DNA of 64,000 nt from Lepidostoma basale (GCA_022606425.2 JAHDVF020000742.1:248001-312000); one strand, 5' to 3'; counted from the stretch's first letter, positions 47,985 through 58,496 are shown. Program-made: numbers and translations. The notes: a model not told the origin generated them from the letters alone.

Positions 47985-48290
47985 TGTCGAAAATTTCCGA
48001 CATGAGCCTACAAATTAAAATGTATCGATTGCACGTCATTCTACATAGGAAAAACATTTTAACAAAAGAATTAAAGAACATCTTAGATGTCTTTCTAATA
48101 ATAATTTTTCGGAGTTCGCTAACCATTTAATTGAAAATAAAGTTTAATAAAGAAAACGGTATTGAAATTTTGCATATTAATAAAAAAAAACTAACTTTAA
48201 ACAATTTAGAAATTTTAGACTTTAAAAAAGCCATAAAAATTGAAAATATAATTAATGACCAATTAAATATTAATTAAATTTTCACGCTCG
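47985..48290 (+). pseudogene. Penelope-like element C-terminus with GIY-YIG endonuclease signature
   Basis: One frame reads YKLKCIDCTSFYIGKT (48005-48055), matching the Y.L.C..C...YIG.T start of the PLE GIY-YIG domain. After a one-base frame change KRIKEHLRC..N and FSEFANHLIENK follow (48065-48150), matching R..EH and SnfA.HL. The next frame, from about 48155, carries KENGIEILHINKKKLTLNNL and ends KAIKIENIINDQL, the usual PLE C-terminus. Both the frameshift and an earlier stop disable it. It identifies the family that owns the 3' HHL motif at 48.42-48.45 kb. Confidence 0.8.
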
Positions 48291-48414
48291 ATTAGTTCCC
48301 GTTATATCTCCTCTCTCCTCAATCCTAATTATACCCCTTCCACATTTATACATAACTCGATCTCCATATAGTATAAAAGTGACAGCTCTCTTTTATTTGA
48401 TTTTTAAAATTGTA

Positions 48415-48490
48415 TACATTGATTAAGGTTACTTTTAACCGAAACATGTCTGAGTTCAGTGTCAATAAAAAGTGTTATAATACAAAGTAT
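48415..48490 (+). mobile_element. HHL core downstream of the PLE coding relic
   Basis: ttgatta, then stem ggtta (48427-48431) with taacc (48436-48440), gaaac (48441-48445), at, gtc (48448-48450), followed by gtcaataaaaagtgttataa. It lies about 130 bp after the PLE stop region in the same strand, linking the HHL motif to PLEs. The CTGANGA half has two substitutions. Confidence 0.65.
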
Positions 48491-48494
48491 AATT

Positions 48495-49070
48495 ATACTT
48501 ATTCATATATTTTTAACGTCTATTTGGCTATATAAAGAATTCGAATTTAATATTTTATGTGTTTGTTAAAAATTATTCAAGATGAAGTTTCACATCTTTG
48601 TTAAGAAACAATAAATAAAAAAGGTAATATTCAATGTCGGTATATGGTATAGTAGCACTTTACCCCGTGTTGCTATGTCACAAGTACGTATCCTAAAGTA
48701 AGTACACATTGGTGTAGACTCAATGCGTTGGTCAAATGCTGGAGTTCTCGCTAAGTAATTTACCACACGTTTGACATATCGTATTTGTCGGGTGTAATTC
48801 AGTAGGCTGATTTGCAAGCGTTTTTAGTACGATGCTGCATAAGTAATGACTACTAATAAATCTCTTCAATTTGACTTGCTTTGTTAACTGTACTCGTTCG
48901 TACAATTATAGAAGTACTCATTCATAATACTTTTCTTACTCTCTTGACTTTTGTGGACTTAAATCATTGAAATTAACATATCTAATATTTATTATTGCTT
49001 GAACAATTACATAAATCTCCATTTAGGAAGGAGTATTTATTTTGCTTACAAATTTGCTTACATCAACTTC
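48495..49070. other. Hairpin-family scrap, otherwise unassigned
   Basis: 48565-48622 (gatgaagtttcacatctttg, ttaagaaacaataaataaa) is an end fragment of the ATGGAGTTTTACATCA family. The rest is unassigned. Confidence 0.4.
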
Positions 49071-49071
49071 T

Positions 49072-49561
49072 GGTCACAACCCTAATGTATGGAAGCGAAG
49101 CATGGAACTGGCAAAATAAGGATGAGAGCAGAATAAATGCGGTAGAGATGAGGTCCCTAAGACGTATGTGTGGTAGAACGATATACGACAGAATCTCAAA
49201 TGCTGATATAAGCAGGAATGTAGAGCGGAAGAAGGTATTATGAACAAAATAATGAAAGGATCGCTGCGTTGGTTCGGACATATAGAACGCATGGATGGAG
49301 AAAGAATGGTTAAGAAAGTTTAAGTTAATGATGTAAATGGAGTACGGAGTCGTAGCAGACCGAGGAAAATATGGCATGACCAAATTAATGAAATTTTAAA
49401 GGTTGGTCATGTTAGAAGTCGAAAGAATCGACATGTACGATTTGCTGTATGAATATGCAGGAATCTAGAAAGATGTGCCAGGATAGAGCAGTGTGGCGGT
49501 GCATTCTCTCTGCCTACCCTTGCGGGAAAACGGCGTGAGGGTTTGTTGTTGTTGTTGTTGC
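49072..49561 (+). pseudogene. RTE-A LINE C-terminus, (GTT)n tail
   Basis: The frame from 49040 carries TLMYGSEAWNWQNKDESRIN and RSLRRMCGRTIYDRISNAD, then shifts. The end tgcgggaaaacggcgtgagg has gttgttgttgttgttg. It is complete from MYGSEAW to the tail and moderately diverged. Confidence 0.8.
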
Positions 49562-49609
49562 TTACATCAAATTCTCAGACCAAGTCAATAAAGCCTCTGC
49601 CGTCTCAGA

Positions 49610-49905
49610 GTATCTGATGAATCTGGACTGGAAGAATTGAGGGACAGAGTCTACGACGCCAGCGTTGGGTGGGACATGTCACTCGTGACCCAGGTGAAAA
49701 GTGGACAAGGCGACTGCTATGTTGGTGTCCGAGAACGGCCCGAGGAGTTGGGCGTCCATAGCGCGTTGCCGCGACGGTATCCGGAAGAGTGCGGGAAGTG
49801 CTTGGATGCGGATCTCTCAGGATAGAAGGGATTGGAAAATATGAAAAGAGGCCTACAATCAGGAGTGGATGGCCACAATGGGCTGAAAAAGAAGATAAAG
49901 AATAA
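49610..49905 (+). pseudogene. LINE-D C-terminus, second copy
   Basis: ttgagggacagagtctacga, gacatgtcactcgtgaccca, ggcgactgctatgttggtgt and cggatctctcaggatagaag match 10245-10560 but with several frameshifts. It ends aaaaagaagataaagaata. Confidence 0.7.
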
Positions 49906-50250
49906 TAGAAACATATCAATCCTATAGTCGTATATTTTTACGTGATTTTTTGAAAGTATGAATCACCGGTGTATCTTATTACAATATGCAAATTGCCCGA
50001 ACATACTAGGCATGTATTTACATATAAACAAGTTTGCATATTTAAGTAGGTACAATGTACTCATTACAGTAACGAATGAATATTCTTGTACCCTCTCACA
50101 CCCATCACGTACTATTTATTTATACGTCTTACGTATACGAGTATAATAGTCAAAGTCATCTAAACTTTAAGCGTGATCTCACACATAAATTTATTTCACA
50201 GAAGTCGGGATGAGACGCGGAATTCACCGATTAATAAATGTTCACAATTT
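49906..50250. other. No recognised feature
   Basis: AT-rich, no supported feature. Confidence 0.5.
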
Positions 50251-50252
50251 TC

Positions 50253-50620
50253 TAAAACTAACTAACTCACTAACCATCACGCCGTCTCTCCGAAGGGGTT
50301 AACAGAAATAATGGACTGTCACACTTTTATTTCCTGACATATTTATTTCTTTATATATACTTTTATGTATACTTCTTATATTTCTCTCACTTCCTCAACA
50401 TTCATATATCATGTCATGCACGCACGTAGATTTCTCCGACTCCTCGCGTGGCCGACATTCAATATTTGATTTATTTGATCGTGCCACGTTTTCCTCGGTC
50501 TTCCTATATTTCTTGTTCCATTTACATCGTTAACATAATCTATTTTCACCTTTATTTCTTCATTCATTCTTTCCATGTGTCCTAATCATCTTAATGATCC
50601 TTTCATTATTTTGTTTCATA
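50253..50620 (-). pseudogene. RTE-A LINE C-terminus, (GTTA)n tail
   Basis: ctaactaactcactaaccat to atccttt.cattattttgttt on the minus strand. It has a ~60-bp insertion of tatatatacttttatgtat type at 50345-50390. GTTA-tail subfamily. Confidence 0.75.
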
Positions 50621-50717
50621 ATTATCATCATCTGAATAGATTGCTGTTTGGGATTACGGGAAAATATAATACTTCAAAAGTGGGGAAAATAATTACGCTG
50701 AATTATATATCTACCAT

Positions 50718-50870
50718 TTATTCCTCAACATTCATATATCGTGTCATCCTTGCACGTTAATTTCTCTGATTTATTCACGTGGCTGAAATTAAATAATTTA
50801 TTATATCACCTCATCCGTGATCTTCATCTACTTCCTGTTCCTTTGAGATCGTTAATGTATACTTTCTTAT
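50718..50870 (-). pseudogene. RTE-A fragment
   Basis: ttcctcaacattcatatatc to tcgttaatgtatactttctt, the region between the tail and RWFGHMER. The true 3' end is missing. Between it and the previous copy is ~100 bp of unrelated sequence. Confidence 0.65.
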
Positions 50871-50902
50871 CCGAGTATATGTCATTTAGGTATGATTTCA
50901 TA

Positions 50903-51397
50903 TAGAGAGGTTACGCTTATGTATGAAAGCGAAGCATGGAACTGGCAAAAGAAGGATGAAAGTAGAATAAATGCTGTAGAAATGAGATCTCTTAGACGAA
51001 TGTGTATAAAACTGTGTATGATAGAGTGTCGAATGAAAATATTAGAAGTGAATGCGGTGCGAATGAAAGTTTTATGATCAAATTAATGAAAGGATCATTA
51101 AGTTGGTTTGGACACATGGAAATAATGAATTATGAAAGAATGGTAAAAAAGTATATGTTAACGATGTAAATGGAACTAGAAATAGAGGAAGACTGAGGAA
51201 AACGTGCCATTATCATATAAATCAAATATTGAATGTCGGCCACGACCACGTGACGAATCGGAGAAATCGACGTGCATGCATGACACGATATATGAATGTT
51301 GTGAAAGCATGAGAAGTATGTCGGGAACGAAAAGTGTGACAGTACATTATTTCTGCCTACCCCTTCGAGGAGACGGCGTGATGGTTAGTTAGTAGCT
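50903..51397 (+). pseudogene. RTE-A LINE C-terminus, (GTTA)n tail
   Basis: Frames give TLMYESEAWNWQKKDESRIN and AVEMRSLRRMC, then shifted WFGHMEIMNYERMVK and SNIECRPRP. The end gaggagacggcgtgatggtt has gttagtag. Together with 50718-50870 it forms an inverted arrangement. Confidence 0.75.
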
Positions 51398-51464
51398 AAA
51401 TATAATATATGTTTGTGTATACGCACCATATAAAAGCTAGGTCTTCCAATATATTTAAATTTTA

Positions 51465-51700
51465 GGTTAATTAATATGAATGAAAACGTTTGTCTAATAT
51501 AAGTTTCATTATATTTAAAATGGAATGACATGTTTCACCCTTCTAAGACATTTTTGATAATGTCTCATAAAGGCGAAACAAGTAATTCCATTTTAAATAT
51601 AATAAAACTCCTACATAAAATGCAGACGTTTTCATTTATATTAATTATTTAATATGGAGTTTTACATCATTGTTCAAGAAACAATAATTAAATTTTAAGT
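51465..51700. mobile_element. Head-to-head hairpin element, ATGGAGTTTTACATCA family
   Basis: Arms: gaatgaaaacgtttgtctaa, ttcattatatttaaaatgga, atgacatgtttcaccctt (left, minus 3' end) against aaggcgaaacaagtaattcc, attttaaatataataaaact, gcagacgttttcatttatat (right). The centre is at about 51556. The right arm continues to gagttttacatcattgttca, agaaacaataatt. It is the most symmetrical copy of this family. Confidence 0.75.
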
Positions 51701-52150
51701 TTATTAATTCTTGTGAATGTCTTTTGATTGCATTGACCTCCGATCTTATAGTCCAAAATAATCGACTCGGAACAGTGTGTCATTCCTACGTAACAAAGTG
51801 ACCTCATAACTATGTTAATGCGAAATGTATAGTGTCATGAATTGCTAAAGTACTTTGATTAGAATATTCGACGAAAGGTCCTTAAAAACTCCCGACCGTT
51901 CATAGGTCTAAATATATATATTATTTTCCATCAGCTGTTAGCGGAGGACAATTCTTAGAATTCGCTTTTTGTTCAGCCAATTATAGCTTTGATATATCTA
52001 GTACGCATCTAATTAAGTATAATATATGCATATTATTTATAATGTATAGATATATAATACAGACTGATCAGAAAATCTTCAATATATAAATAAAAGTAAC
52101 AGTTTTCTTCTATATTCGCCATCGCTTTATGTTGTGGATTCATATTTGAA
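51701..52150. other. No recognised feature
   Basis: AT-rich, no supported feature. Confidence 0.5.
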
Positions 52151-52154
52151 TGAC

Positions 52155-52356
52155 TATTTGAAAACATTGTATTCTCACAACACCTTTTTGCACTTTTCAC
52201 AAACATGTTTTGGGACACACAAGCCCTATCTCAGTATAGAAATTGTAACAAGGTTAAAATTTCTACACCGAGGAAGGGCTTCTGTGTCCGGAAACATGTT
52301 TGTGAAAAGTGCAAAAAGTGTTGTGAAAATATAATGTTTTCAAAAAGTTATAAGTA
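52155..52356. mobile_element. Head-to-head PLE-like hairpin, ~88-bp arms
   Basis: The left arm ttgaaaacattgtattctca, caacacctttttgcactttt, cacaaacatgttttgggaca and the right arm are complements with about 90% identity by eye, around a ~20-bp centre. The right core is accgaggaagggcttctgtg, tccggaaacatgtttg. A single-arm relative is at 26030-26120. The outer ends coincide with the ends of the inverted repeat, so the two copies share the same 3' terminus. Confidence 0.75.
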
Positions 52357-52519
52357 AGTTAATTGTTTTATTAGCTAATGCACCTATACATATTTTTTTT
52401 GTATTATGATAGACCTTTATGAAAATACTCGTACTTCGCAATTAAAGTAGCATTTCGTATGGCCATTCTACTATTACTGGGTGTTTGGGATATATTTGGC
52501 TCTTTTTAAACTATTTAGA

Positions 52520-52778
52520 ATATCAGGACATTTATTCGAATAGTTCAGTTGGCACTATAACTCCATTTTATACTACCATCTGTGCTTCAGTGGGTATATT
52601 TCTATTTGCAGTGAGTGACTTTGAGTGTACTAATTATTTTGTTCCCAGCACCAACCCTTCTTTCGATATCTTTCTCATTTTTTCTGTTTCTTGTAAACAT
52701 ACTTCCTAGATTAATAAATTTGGTAACTTGCTCCAATTTCTCGTCGTTCGCACTTATGTCACAAGTTTGAGAACCTCT
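52520..52778 (-). pseudogene. RTE-A upstream region
   Basis: Minus strand: region from the MYGSEAW-proximal tactaccatctgtgcttcag to cttgctccaatttctcgtcg, as in 43480-43830. It lacks the 3' half. Confidence 0.65.
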
Positions 52779-52854
52779 AGATTAAATAAACCTACATTCT
52801 CGTTCGCTTAAAAGGTTGTGAAACTCTTGATAGAATGAACTTACATTTATATAA

Positions 52855-53115
52855 AACTAGCTGACCCGGCAACGCTTCGCTATTGCTAAATTCGAGTACA
52901 TAAATAAACCCAATATATATTCAACAAATACAATTAAAGTTCAATAACAATTCAATTATTTATTGGATTAAATGCCATGTGTATGGATGCAAAAATGTGT
53001 GTCTATATCTATAAAACAATGTTTCAATCCAAGCAAACTCGCTGTGAAATATAAACTTGAATACATATTACTAATGTAATTGAAAAACGATTTTTTGAAT
53101 ATTTTATATGAAATT
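52855..53115. repeat. ACTAGCTGACCCGGCAACGCTTCG repeat fragment
   Basis: At 52857 ctagctgacccggcaacgct, tcgctattg matches, from memory, a short sequence seen near the ends of retroelements in many insect genomes. I cannot place it in a family from this window. The rest to 53115 is AT-rich. Confidence 0.45.
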
Positions 53116-53116
53116 T

Positions 53117-53252
53117 AATAATCAAATAAACAATATTATATCACATTTGCACAAAACATTCATTATATTAGAGAAACAAAAATCTTGATTTTGTTGTCCA
53201 TGAAATTCACATCAGAGCCAATAAAGTAAGTTTCTACGATCGTGATTTCGGT
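53117..53252. repeat. Inverted flank repeat, left copy
   Basis: This segment (aataaacaatattatatcac, ttgttgtccatgaaattcac, aagtaagtttctacgatcgt) is the reverse complement of 55609-55745. The two copies face each other across about 2.3 kb that includes the intact mariner. Confidence 0.75.
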
Positions 53253-53269
53253 ACTGCGAGTCCGCTGGC

Positions 53270-53490
53270 GTGGAAAAGTAATATAGATTATAATACTACA
53301 TAAGCCTCCCTTCCCGACTTCCACAACTCTATCCCTCGCCGCTCTGCGCCATTGACCTCCTGCCACTCGTTTAATGTCATCAGACCATCTTGCTTGTGAT
53401 CTGTCAGAATTCGTGTAGCTGTTTCTCTTTCGCCACTCCAGGCCAGAAGATCTTATCACCCGTTGTCCTTGCTTTATGACCGATCCCATT
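53270..53490 (-). pseudogene. LINE-C-like C-terminus
   Basis: The minus-strand frame reads GQRVIRSSGLEWRKRNSYTN, then SDRSQARWSDDIKRVAGGQW and RRAARDRVVEVGKGGL. This is the RW.DD..R.AG..W...A.DR motif of LINE-C/D relatives. It runs to 53460-53655, which repeats at 533-735. Confidence 0.65.
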
Positions 53491-53681
53491 CCATTTAAAC
53501 ATTAGTTATTTTACACGCTGCATCGGCAACTTTGGTCCGATCTTTGATTCATCAATTTTGGGCCCTGGAATTAAAATAAAAAAAAAATAGAATTGCCATA
53601 ATGCGGACACCGAAGAACCGCATAAGGCAAAATTTAAATTTCCATACAATGAATGAATTACAACTGTTTATTCTTCATATA

Positions 53682-55004
53682 CGAGGTCTGTTCAAAAAGT
53701 ATCGCGAATTTTATATTTTTTTCAAAAAGTATTTATTTATTCATGAATATCTATTTTGTCCCCTTCAAAGTAATTCCCCTCGGATATAATACATTTATGC
53801 CAACGTTTTTTCCAATCCTCGAAGCACTTAAAAAAATTATTTTTTGTGATCCTGTTCAGCTCCTCCTTCGATGCCGTCTTTATCTCCTCAATCGTGGCGT
53901 AGCGTCGTCCTTTCATGGGCCTCTTCAGTTTTGGAAACAGGAAAAAGTCACAGAGGGCCAGGTCTGGGGAATACGGTGGCTGCGGCACCATTACTGTGTT
54001 GTTTTTGGCCAAATATTCGCGCACAAGCAACGATGTGTGAGCAGGGGCGTTATCATGGTGCAAAAGCCAGTTTTTGTTCTTCCACAAATCCGGGCGTTTC
54101 TGGCGGATTGCTTCGCGCAAATTGCGCATAACTTGCAGGTAATATTCCTTATTGACCGTACTACCCTGTGGCAAGAACTCATGATGCACCACGCCCCTGC
54201 AATCGAAGAAAACTGTGAGCAAAACCTTCACGTTCGACCGAACTTGGCGCGCTTTTTTTGGTCTTGGCTCATGCGGCAGCTTCCATTGGGATGATTGAGC
54301 TTTGGTTTCCACGTCATAACCATAAACCCATGATTCGTCACCAGTTATGACCCTCTGGAGCACATTTGGGTCGTCACGGACCGAGTCCAACATCTCCTGA
54401 GCAATGTTAACGCGATGCTGTTTTTGGTCGAAATTGAGCAATTTTGGCACGAATTTCGCGGCGACCCGACTCATGCCCAAATCATTGGTTAAAATCGAAT
54501 GGCACGAGCCAATCGATATGTTTAGGTCCTCAGCAACTTCTCTAACGGTGATTCGACGATTGGCTAATACTATTTTCTTCACTTTATCAATGTTTTCGTC
54601 TGTTGTTGACGTGCTCGGGCGTCCGGCACGCTCTTCGTCGTTCATATCTTCTCGGCCCTCTGAGAACATTTTGTACCACCGATAAACGTTGCTTTGGTCC
54701 AAGGTAGCTTCACCATATGCCACAGTCAACATTCGAAATGCGTCCGCGCACTTTATTTTCTTTTTCACACAAAATTTGATACAGATTCTTTGATCCATTT
54801 TTTGGAATAGGCAAAAATCGAAGACGAGCCAAAACACATCCAAGCAAAACAGCTGTCAAAAATTAACTAAACATTCAAAATGGCCGACCTTGTCAGCATA
54901 AGTAAGGGACATGAGTACCAACATAACGCTACAAAAAAATCAAAAATCAAATATACGTAGCCAGCGGAAATTCAAAATTCGCGATACTTTTTGAACAGAC
55001 CTCG
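53682..55004 (-). mobile_element. Mariner element 2, apparently intact (1,323 bp)
   Basis: Perfect 31-bp terminal inverted repeats cgaggtctgttcaaaaagta.. at 53682-53712 and 54974-55004, with TA at 53680-53681 and 55005-55006. One uninterrupted transposase frame lies between them with all catalytic residues. It differs in sequence from mariner 1. Confidence 0.95.
53737..54843 (-). CDS. Mariner transposase, intact, DD34D
   Basis: 368 codons from the first ATG. The likely start is the internal Met at residue 16 (54798), giving 353 aa beginning MDQRICIKFCVKK, as in related mariner transposases. The N-terminal half carries two helix-turn-helix regions (around residues 25-65 and 85-125), with the AGRPSTSTT linker between them. 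Catalytic triad: ITGDESW, LLHHDNAPAH and YSPDLALCD, with 34 residues between the second and third Asp. The linker motif is RVAAKFVPKLL (WVPHEL in relatives). YSPDLA and the Cys-containing CDFFLFP block are intact. It catalyses cut-and-paste transposition at TA. No stop or frameshift is seen. Confidence 0.95.
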   Translation of the reverse strand: MDVFWLVFDFCLFQKMDQRICIKFCVKKKIKCADAFRMLTVAYGEATLDQSNVYRWYKMFSEGREDMNDEERAGRPSTSTTDENIDKVKKIVLANRRITVREVAEDLNISIGSCHSILTNDLGMSRVAAKFVPKLLNFDQKQHRVNIAQEMLDSVRDDPNVLQRVITGDESWVYGYDVETKAQSSQWKLPHEPRPKKARQVRSNVKVLLTVFFDCRGVVHHEFLPQGSTVNKEYYLQVMRNLREAIRQKRPDLWKNKNWLLHHDNAPAHTSLLVREYLAKNNTVMVPQPPYSPDLALCDFFLFPKLKRPMKGRRYATIEEIKTASKEELNRITKNNFFKCFEDWKKRWHKCIISEGNYFEGDKIDIHE

Positions 55005-55084
55005 TATATGCATAATATTCAGCAGTTCATGCTATATGCATAATAATAATAACAATAATAATTAGCCTAATTTCTCAAATTAAT

Positions 55085-55352
55085 TAAATTAATCAGAATG
55101 GTAAAAAAATTGTATGTTAATGATGTAAATGGAACCAGAAATAGAGGAAGACCGAGGAAAACGTGGCACGATCAAATAAATCAAATATTGAATGTCGGCC
55201 ATGTGAGGAGTCAGAGAAATCGACGCGCGTGCATGACACGATGTATGAATGTTGAGGAAGCGAGAGAAATATGTCAGGAAAGAAAAGTGTGGCAGTCCAT
55301 TCTTTCTGCCTACCCCTTCGGGGAGACGGCGTGTTGGTTAGTTAGTTAGTTA
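55085..55352 (+). pseudogene. RTE-A LINE C-terminus, (GTTA)n tail
   Basis: An open frame from 55098: MVKKLYVNDVNGTRNRGRPR, KTWHDQINQILNVGHVRSQR, RRACMTRCMNVEEAREICQE and VWQSILSAYPFGETA, to the tail gttagttagttagttaat. This 83-codon piece has no stop until its natural end, so it is a relatively young truncated copy. Confidence 0.85.
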
Positions 55353-55535
55353 GTTAATCAGATTTTAAAGGTTGGTCATGTTAGAAGTCGGAGGAATCGA
55401 CATGCGTGTATGACTCGTTGTATGAATGTGAAGGAAGTTAGAGAGGTTTGCCAGGATAGAGTAGTGTTATTGTCCATTCTCTCTGCCTACCCCTGCGGGG
55501 AAACAGCGTGATGGTTTGTTTGTTTGTTTAATTTG
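55353..55535 (+). pseudogene. RTE-A 3' end, (GTTT)n tail
   Basis: Begins inside ttaatcagattttaaaggtt and ends tgatggtttgtttgtttgttt. It belongs to the other tail subfamily and sits directly behind the previous copy in the same direction. Followed by the gtataatcgccgttttcgtg piece also found at 904. Confidence 0.8.
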
Positions 55536-55608
55536 TATAATCGCCGTTTTCGTGAATAGCTCACCTCAAGGGCGCTTTGACAATGTTTTTAGTCATGAAA
55601 GGTGCATG

Positions 55609-55745
55609 TGACAACAGCGAAATCACGATCGTAGAAACTTACTTTATTGGCTCTGATGTGAATTTCATGGACAACAAAATCAAGAGTTTTGTTTCTCTAA
55701 ACATATGAATGTTTTGTGCAAATGTGATATAATATTGTTTATTGA
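55609..55745. repeat. Inverted flank repeat, right copy
   Basis: Reverse complement of 53117-53252 with few mismatches. Confidence 0.75.
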
Positions 55746-55754
55746 TATACAGAC

Positions 55755-55950
55755 AACCGTTGTTAAAATTTTACGCGATATTTTGAAAAGGTGGGTTTTT
55801 AGGTGAGATTTAAAGTCTGTCGGATTGTCAATGCATCTGAGGCGTGCAGGAAGCATATTTCAGGCGGACGAACCTGCTACTGAAAACCTTTTATACTGTG
55901 AAAGCCCGAGCAACACAAAATTCAGATATATAGGTGGCACGTTTGGGAAT
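55755..55950 (-). pseudogene. L2/CR1-type LINE C-terminus
   Basis: On the minus strand a FSVAGSSAWNMLPARLRCID-like reading with NPTDFKSHLKTHLF closes an L2/CR1 polyprotein. It is related to, but distinct from, the 41.7 kb copy. Confidence 0.65.
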
Positions 55951-55954
55951 GTGC

Positions 55955-57095
55955 TTAATTATTGTCTATAAACTGTAAATTTAAAAACCTTACCTGAAAT
56001 TAATAATGGAATTTTCATATATGAATGAAAACTACTAAAAGTAGCTTATGTGTGATGTAAAAATGAGCCGGTTCTCATTCGCCACTCCAGGGTACATCTA
56101 ATTCACTGATCATCCGTTGTTTGATTGATCTAATTCCATTTTAACGAAGTTATTTTAACGAAGTTATCATTAGAACTTTCTTACCGTTGCTGTGGTAATG
56201 TAACAATTTCCCTGACCAAAGTATGCGTATAAAGAAAACGGCAAAATAGAAGAAACTGAAAATATATTTATGAATTAGAAATATAAATATTAAACAACTT
56301 ACGGAAGCAAGTTTCTTCATATTCTTGTAGAGCTTCGACGTCCAATATTTTATATTTTCGCTATCATCCTTTGAAATAACCTGAAAGCAATTTAATTATC
56401 ATTGAATATTTTTAATGCCAGAAACTTCATAACCTAAAATTACATAGATAATATACTTACAAAATATTACGACGTATTGACAGTTCAGAGACCACGTGAC
56501 CAATCGAACGGCTAGAATTCTAGAAAACGAATATCATTAAGTAATCACCGTCGAACGTAAGAGAAACGAATAAGTTTCAGCCACACGAAAAAATAAAATT
56601 TCGTTCATAACCTCAAAATGACGCGTAAAAATTATACTCGCCAAAATTTGGAAGCATAATTACCTGTCTGCATTAATGTACATTAAAATAGACTGTACCA
56701 ATTAAACAACCAATTATTTTAGTACGTAATAAGTAAAACGTATTAAGTATTATACATCGCAATATATTGGACTGTCAGAAAGCAAAACACATTGTTGCCA
56801 GTACACAAAATTACATGGAGACTGAATTCTCTCCAGACCATGTCAAACGAATATAGACTCAAAAGATTGATACTCAGGTGATACGAACATTAAGGTCTAT
56901 ATTCGTTTGCAGTACGAAAATTTTCAATTAATTGATTAATTTATAAAGTTAATTAGAGCTCGATTAATAACAAAAATATGCCTATGACGACCGCTGAATT
57001 CCACTTAGTCCATTCTCCAAATTTTAGAAGGACCTGTTGAGGAATCACCGAGAAAGAAGGAGACACACACAACCCAGATTGCGTTTTATTTATAT
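55955..57095. repeat. Large dispersed repeat, right copy
   Basis: Aligns with 1806-3000 in the same orientation (landmarks given there). It lacks the ttttgcacgctgcattggta block of the left copy and has an extra gtccaatattttatattttc at 56341. Ends near acacacacaacccagattgc. Confidence 0.75.
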
Positions 57096-57114
57096 GTAGA
57101 TGTAGATGTAGATT

Positions 57115-57350
57115 TGATGAACCTCTGCATTGAATGAACTTACATTTACATTCACACAAAATATTGTGTACATTAAATGAACCTACATTTACGTTCGCAC
57201 AAAATTTGTGGACCTCTACATTATATGAACTTATATTTACGTTCGCACAAAAGTTTGTGAACCTTTGCATTGAATGAACTTACATTTACATTCGCACAAA
57301 AGTTTGTGAACATATGGATTGAATGAGCCTACATTTATCCGCATTAAAAT
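57115..57350. repeat. ~50-bp tandem repeat, about 5 units
   Basis: Units share tgaacctctgcattgaatga, acttacatttac and ttcgcacaaaagtttg. Starts after tgtagatgtagatttga. A single related unit is at 52787-52850 (aaacctacattctcgttcgc). Confidence 0.8.
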
Positions 57351-57354
57351 GGTC

Positions 57355-57825
57355 ATTATTTTTTTTCTAGTAAATCATGTATTTATTTTCAATACGTTTA
57401 CGAAACGTCACCTCATATTTATATTGCCTCTCATTCTCATATTACACAGTCTCACAAAACATGCCAGTTTCCATGAACTAATCATCAATGTTATGATATG
57501 ATAATGTGTAATTATAATACTTGCACATTAATATAAAATAAATAATACTTAATATCCCCATAACTTATTATTATAATGTAAAATGGGTTAACTGCTAAAA
57601 TTACTCGTAAATATTTTTATGTGCATTAATAACAAGTTATTTATACACACATAAAATAATTTATTTATATAATTATGCACGTTTATATTATGCATTTGCT
57701 CTTGAACCGATTCCACGACCTAAGTGCGTAAGACATTCTCAGAATTATGACTGAATCGTAAATACAAACAAAGAAAAAATACAATAAATAAATAATAAAA
57801 AGTACAAAAAAAGTTATTAATAATT
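57355..57825. other. No recognised feature
   Basis: AT-rich, no supported feature. Confidence 0.5.
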
Positions 57826-57828
57826 CTT

Positions 57829-58496
57829 TAATTGTATCTCAATAGAGACGAAGAAACAAACTGGAAACTGAATATGGATGATCAAGGTGTTTACAGGACT
57901 TATGACCTGTCATTGGTTGGGTTAAGCGCACGCTTTATGTAATTACAACATTCCCCATTCCACCGTTGTTATTATGATCATGCATGATACATTTTTGGAA
58001 GTTGTATATATACTCCAAATCCACACTTATCTTCACGTGTCAGTTCCAGTTAGCCATCTATGTAGATTTGATATTTGGCGTATAAAATAGGAGTGTTACT
58101 CCAGGCGACTTCTAAACAGTGCGCTAGGAGGCGGTAGCCTCTTCGCATTGTGTTAATAAAGTAGTTTGCTAAATGCTAAACAATCATTCTTCATAGATGG
58201 CGTTAGTGGGTGGATTGTATAGATTAATCTTAAAAAATTAATTAGTACAATCAAATCTACATAGATGGCTAACTGGAACTGACACGTGAAGATAAGTGTG
58301 GATTTGGAGTATATATACAACTTCCAAAAATGTATCATGCATGATCATAATAACAACGGTGGAATGGGGAATGTTGTAATTACATAAAGCGTGCGCTTAA
58401 CCCAACCAATGACAGGTCATAAGTCCTGTAAACACCTTGATCATCCATATTCAGTTTCCAGTTTGTTTCTTCGTCTCTATTGAGATACAATTAAAA
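57829..58496. mobile_element. MITE-K, long foldback copy (~240-bp arms)
   Basis: The left arm 57829-58070 and right arm 58250-58496 are near-perfect complements: attgtatctcaatagagacg, caggacttatgacctgtcat, caacattccccattccaccg, ttttggaagttgtatatata, cagttccagttagccatcta. The middle ~180 bp (cgacttctaaacagtgcgct) is unique. No transposase. The family ends match 47393-47605. The arms are far longer than in the short copy, so the long form probably arose by inverted duplication. Confidence 0.85.

Noticed and set aside
53653..54294. 213-codon plus-strand frame over the mariner
   Set aside because: Shadow of the transposase frame on the other strand.
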